A DNA stretch of 64,000 nt. Origin: an uncultured Sunxiuqinia sp. (GTDB taxonomy: Bacteria; Bacteroidota; Bacteroidia; Bacteroidales; Prolixibacteraceae). The stretch covers positions 1 to 64,000 of the forward strand of contig NZ_CANLZV010000004.1 of assembly GCF_947495665.1 (NCBI RefSeq), in the 5' to 3' direction. Both the position numbers and the translations under genes were made by a program. The notes below the pieces were generated by a model that did no database searches, was not told where the DNA came from, and was given only the letters and a program-made list of their open reading frames with translations. Shown piece after piece: positions 62,685 through 64,000 of the stretch (positions within the stretch are counted from its first letter, which is position 1; every line of letters starts with the position of its first letter).

Positions 62685-62712
62685 TGTGCGTGAGTTCGTA
62701 CGTTCGTGTGTT
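62685..62712. repeat. Truncated third copy of the 292-bp repeat
   Basis: The first ~23 bases of the unit (TGTGCGTGAGTTCGTACGTT) are repeated after copy 2 and then diverge. This shows the duplication joint lies within the unit start. Confidence 0.75.
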
Positions 62713-62799
62713 CTTTTCTTTGCGTTCTCTTGGCGACTTGGCGGTTAAGAAGATTGTTATCAGTTTGGCTCTCGCTACTCGAAGCCTGTTAAAGTTGAT

Positions 62800-62845
62800 T
62801 GTGCGTGAGTTCGTACGTTCATGTCTTCGTGTCTTCATGCCTTCA
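62800..62845. repeat. Further partial copy of the repeat start
   Basis: TGTGCGTGAGTTCGTACGTT occurs again at 62800, 115 bases after the third copy, followed by TCGTGTCTTCATGCCTTC. Bases 62846-62978 hold no repeat and lead to the TPR gene. Confidence 0.7.
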
Positions 62846-62978
62846 CTCGTTCGTTGATCTGTCCGTTGAATTTAAAGCCAATACCAAATTCAGAAAAAAG
62901 AATCCATCCAGCATTATTTTTTCAGAGGTTTTCTCCGATTTCTTGCTATTTTAGTTTGCTTATTCTTCAACCCCGATA

Positions 62979-64000
62979 ATGAGCAAATTATTCTTACTCC
63001 TTACCTTCTTTTTGGCTGCAATCCATGCTTCAGCTGGTAACCAAAGTGAACTGTGGCAACAAATACAAGGTTCAAAACATGATACAAGCCGTTTTCGTTT
63101 ATTCACGGAATTAGCCGAGTATTACGATAAGCTTCCCCTACCCGATTCGGCCATTTTCTACAGCCAAAAGGCCATTCAAACAGGGCAAAGTGTTCAGCCC
63201 AAAAAGTCAGAAAAGACAAACCACAACTTGCTACTAAGCCGATGTTACCGGGTACTTGGATTTTCATTCTTCATGCAATATCAACTGGATAGCACCTATC
63301 ACCACTTTCATCAGGTGGAGCAAATTGCCCGGCAAGAACTCAGCCAAGAAGATAACAAGCACCAGAAGCGCTATCAACAATTTTTAGCAGAATCACTCCG
63401 GAACATGGGAGTTATTAATTACCTAAAAGGCAATCTGGATCAATCCACCCAGCTGTACCTCCAAGCCATTCCCATCAGTGAAGCCTTACAAGACACTTCG
63501 GAGCTAGCCAACTCCTACTCAAAATTAGGCCTTACCTACAAAAAACAAGGAAAACTGGCAGAAGCTCTAAAATATTTCTACGAATCACTTCACTATTACG
63601 AACGTCTTAATCAACCCAAAGAAACAGCTGTCGCCTTCCTCAACATTGCAACCATTCACTACGATCAGAATAATCACGAAGAGGCCATTGAAGGCTATAA
63701 GCGCACCTTACAATTATTTAAAGCACAAGGCGATGAAAGAGGGGTCGCCATTTGTTTGTCCAATATTGGTAAGTCCTATGGGCACCTTGAAAATTTCGAC
63801 CTGGCTTTGCAGTACGTACAAAAAGCCTTGGAAGTAAACCAAAAAAGGAATAATAAAGCGGGCATAGCCAATAACTATGGAAGCATCGCTATTCTTTATG
63901 AGAATATGGGCAAGTACGAACAAGCTTTAAGCTACTATAAAAAGACCTTAAAACAACAACAAGAGTTGAATGACATTCCCGGCTTGATCAACATTTATGG
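62979..64000 (+). CDS. TPR-repeat protein, exported, truncated by the window end
   Basis: 340 codons are visible from the ATG at 62979, with no stop before the edge. A signal peptide (LFLLLTFFLAAIHASAG) is followed by tetratricopeptide repeats from about residue 45: DSAIFYSQKAIQTGQSV, ANSYSKLGLTYKKQGKLAEALKYFYESL, AFLNIATIHYDQNNHEEAIEGYKRTL, CLSNIGKSYGHLENFDLALQYVQKAL and NNYGSIAILYENMGKYEQALSYYKKTL. In Bacteroidota such N-terminal TPR arrays often precede a membrane segment and a histidine-kinase or LuxR-type domain; whether that holds here cannot be seen. Confidence 0.85.
   Translation, partial: MSKLFLLLTFFLAAIHASAGNQSELWQQIQGSKHDTSRFRLFTELAEYYDKLPLPDSAIFYSQKAIQTGQSVQPKKSEKTNHNLLLSRCYRVLGFSFFMQYQLDSTYHHFHQVEQIARQELSQEDNKHQKRYQQFLAESLRNMGVINYLKGNLDQSTQLYLQAIPISEALQDTSELANSYSKLGLTYKKQGKLAEALKYFYESLHYYERLNQPKETAVAFLNIATIHYDQNNHEEAIEGYKRTLQLFKAQGDERGVAICLSNIGKSYGHLENFDLALQYVQKALEVNQKRNNKAGIANNYGSIAILYENMGKYEQALSYYKKTLKQQQELNDIPGLINIY

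Overview
The window reads as a chromosomal segment of a Bacteroidota bacterium, most likely of the Bacteroidales/Marinilabiliales type (for example a Prolixibacteraceae-like marine or sediment organism). The evidence is a SusC/SusD pair, several TonB-linked outer-membrane proteins with Bacteroidota-type N-terminal carboxypeptidase-like domains, promoters of the TTG-N19-21-TAnnTTTG form, Bacteroidota-specific families (DUF4922, the coiled-coil lipoprotein at 29.1 kb), and A-rich leaders without strong Shine-Dalgarno sequences. No closer identification is possible from the sequence alone.

Layout. 1-0.5 kb: three tandem leftward promoters and a leader typical of an rRNA operon that starts beyond the left edge. 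1.06-2.1 kb: a DUF21/CBS membrane protein. 2.2-13.1 kb: a minus-strand polysaccharide-utilization locus (PUL): ROK-family regulator, SusC, SusD, a plug-only TonB-type protein, a GH29 alpha-L-fucosidase and a PNGase F-like deglycosylase, which together suggest fucosylated N-glycoproteins as substrate. 13.5-17.1 kb: a separate TonB-dependent receptor and an exported sugar-phosphate-isomerase-like protein. 17.2-23.9 kb: a tight minus-strand operon (GH10-like hydrolase, tandem glycosyltransferase, HIT/GalT-like DUF4922 enzyme, SpoIID/LytB protein, AmpG-like permease) that looks like a cell-wall salvage pathway. 24.2-24.4 kb: a candidate small RNA with its own promoter, several hairpins and a terminator. 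24.6-33.0 kb: housekeeping genes (exo/endonuclease-phosphatase, mfd, coiled-coil lipoprotein, dihydroorotase, polyprenol-phosphate mannosyltransferase-like GT2, GNAT).

33.0-36.1 kb is an accessory island: hairpin repeats, a 14-unit 21-bp tandem array, two AT-rich orphan genes (one with an ADP-ribosyltransferase-like start, one with a HEPN RxxxxH motif) and a decayed REP-associated transposase between inverted REP-like repeats. 36.2-41.5 kb: VOC protein, malic enzyme, YeeE/YedE sulfur transporter, an orphan protein and DUF423. 41.5-47.8 kb: a MarR-controlled RND efflux operon with a palindromic operator lying over its promoter. 48.2-52.9 kb: peroxiredoxin, two paralogous Tat-exported Gfo/Idh/MocA oxidoreductases and PlsC. 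53.2-61.7 kb has a sulfur theme: a four-domain CoA-disulfide-reductase/rhodanese/TusA/DsrE fusion, a LysR regulator, a YeiH exporter and a Tat-targeted sulfide:quinone-reductase-like enzyme, with DMT transporters and a GNAT between. 61.7-63.0 kb: a gene-free repeat region containing a 292-bp tandem duplication. A TPR protein begins at 62979 and runs off the right edge.

The most interesting items are the ROK-headed N-glycan PUL, the DUF4922-containing salvage operon, the four-part sulfur-transfer fusion, the small island with HEPN and ART-like genes, and the small RNA at 24.2 kb. All function calls rest on motif recognition by eye; no database search was run.
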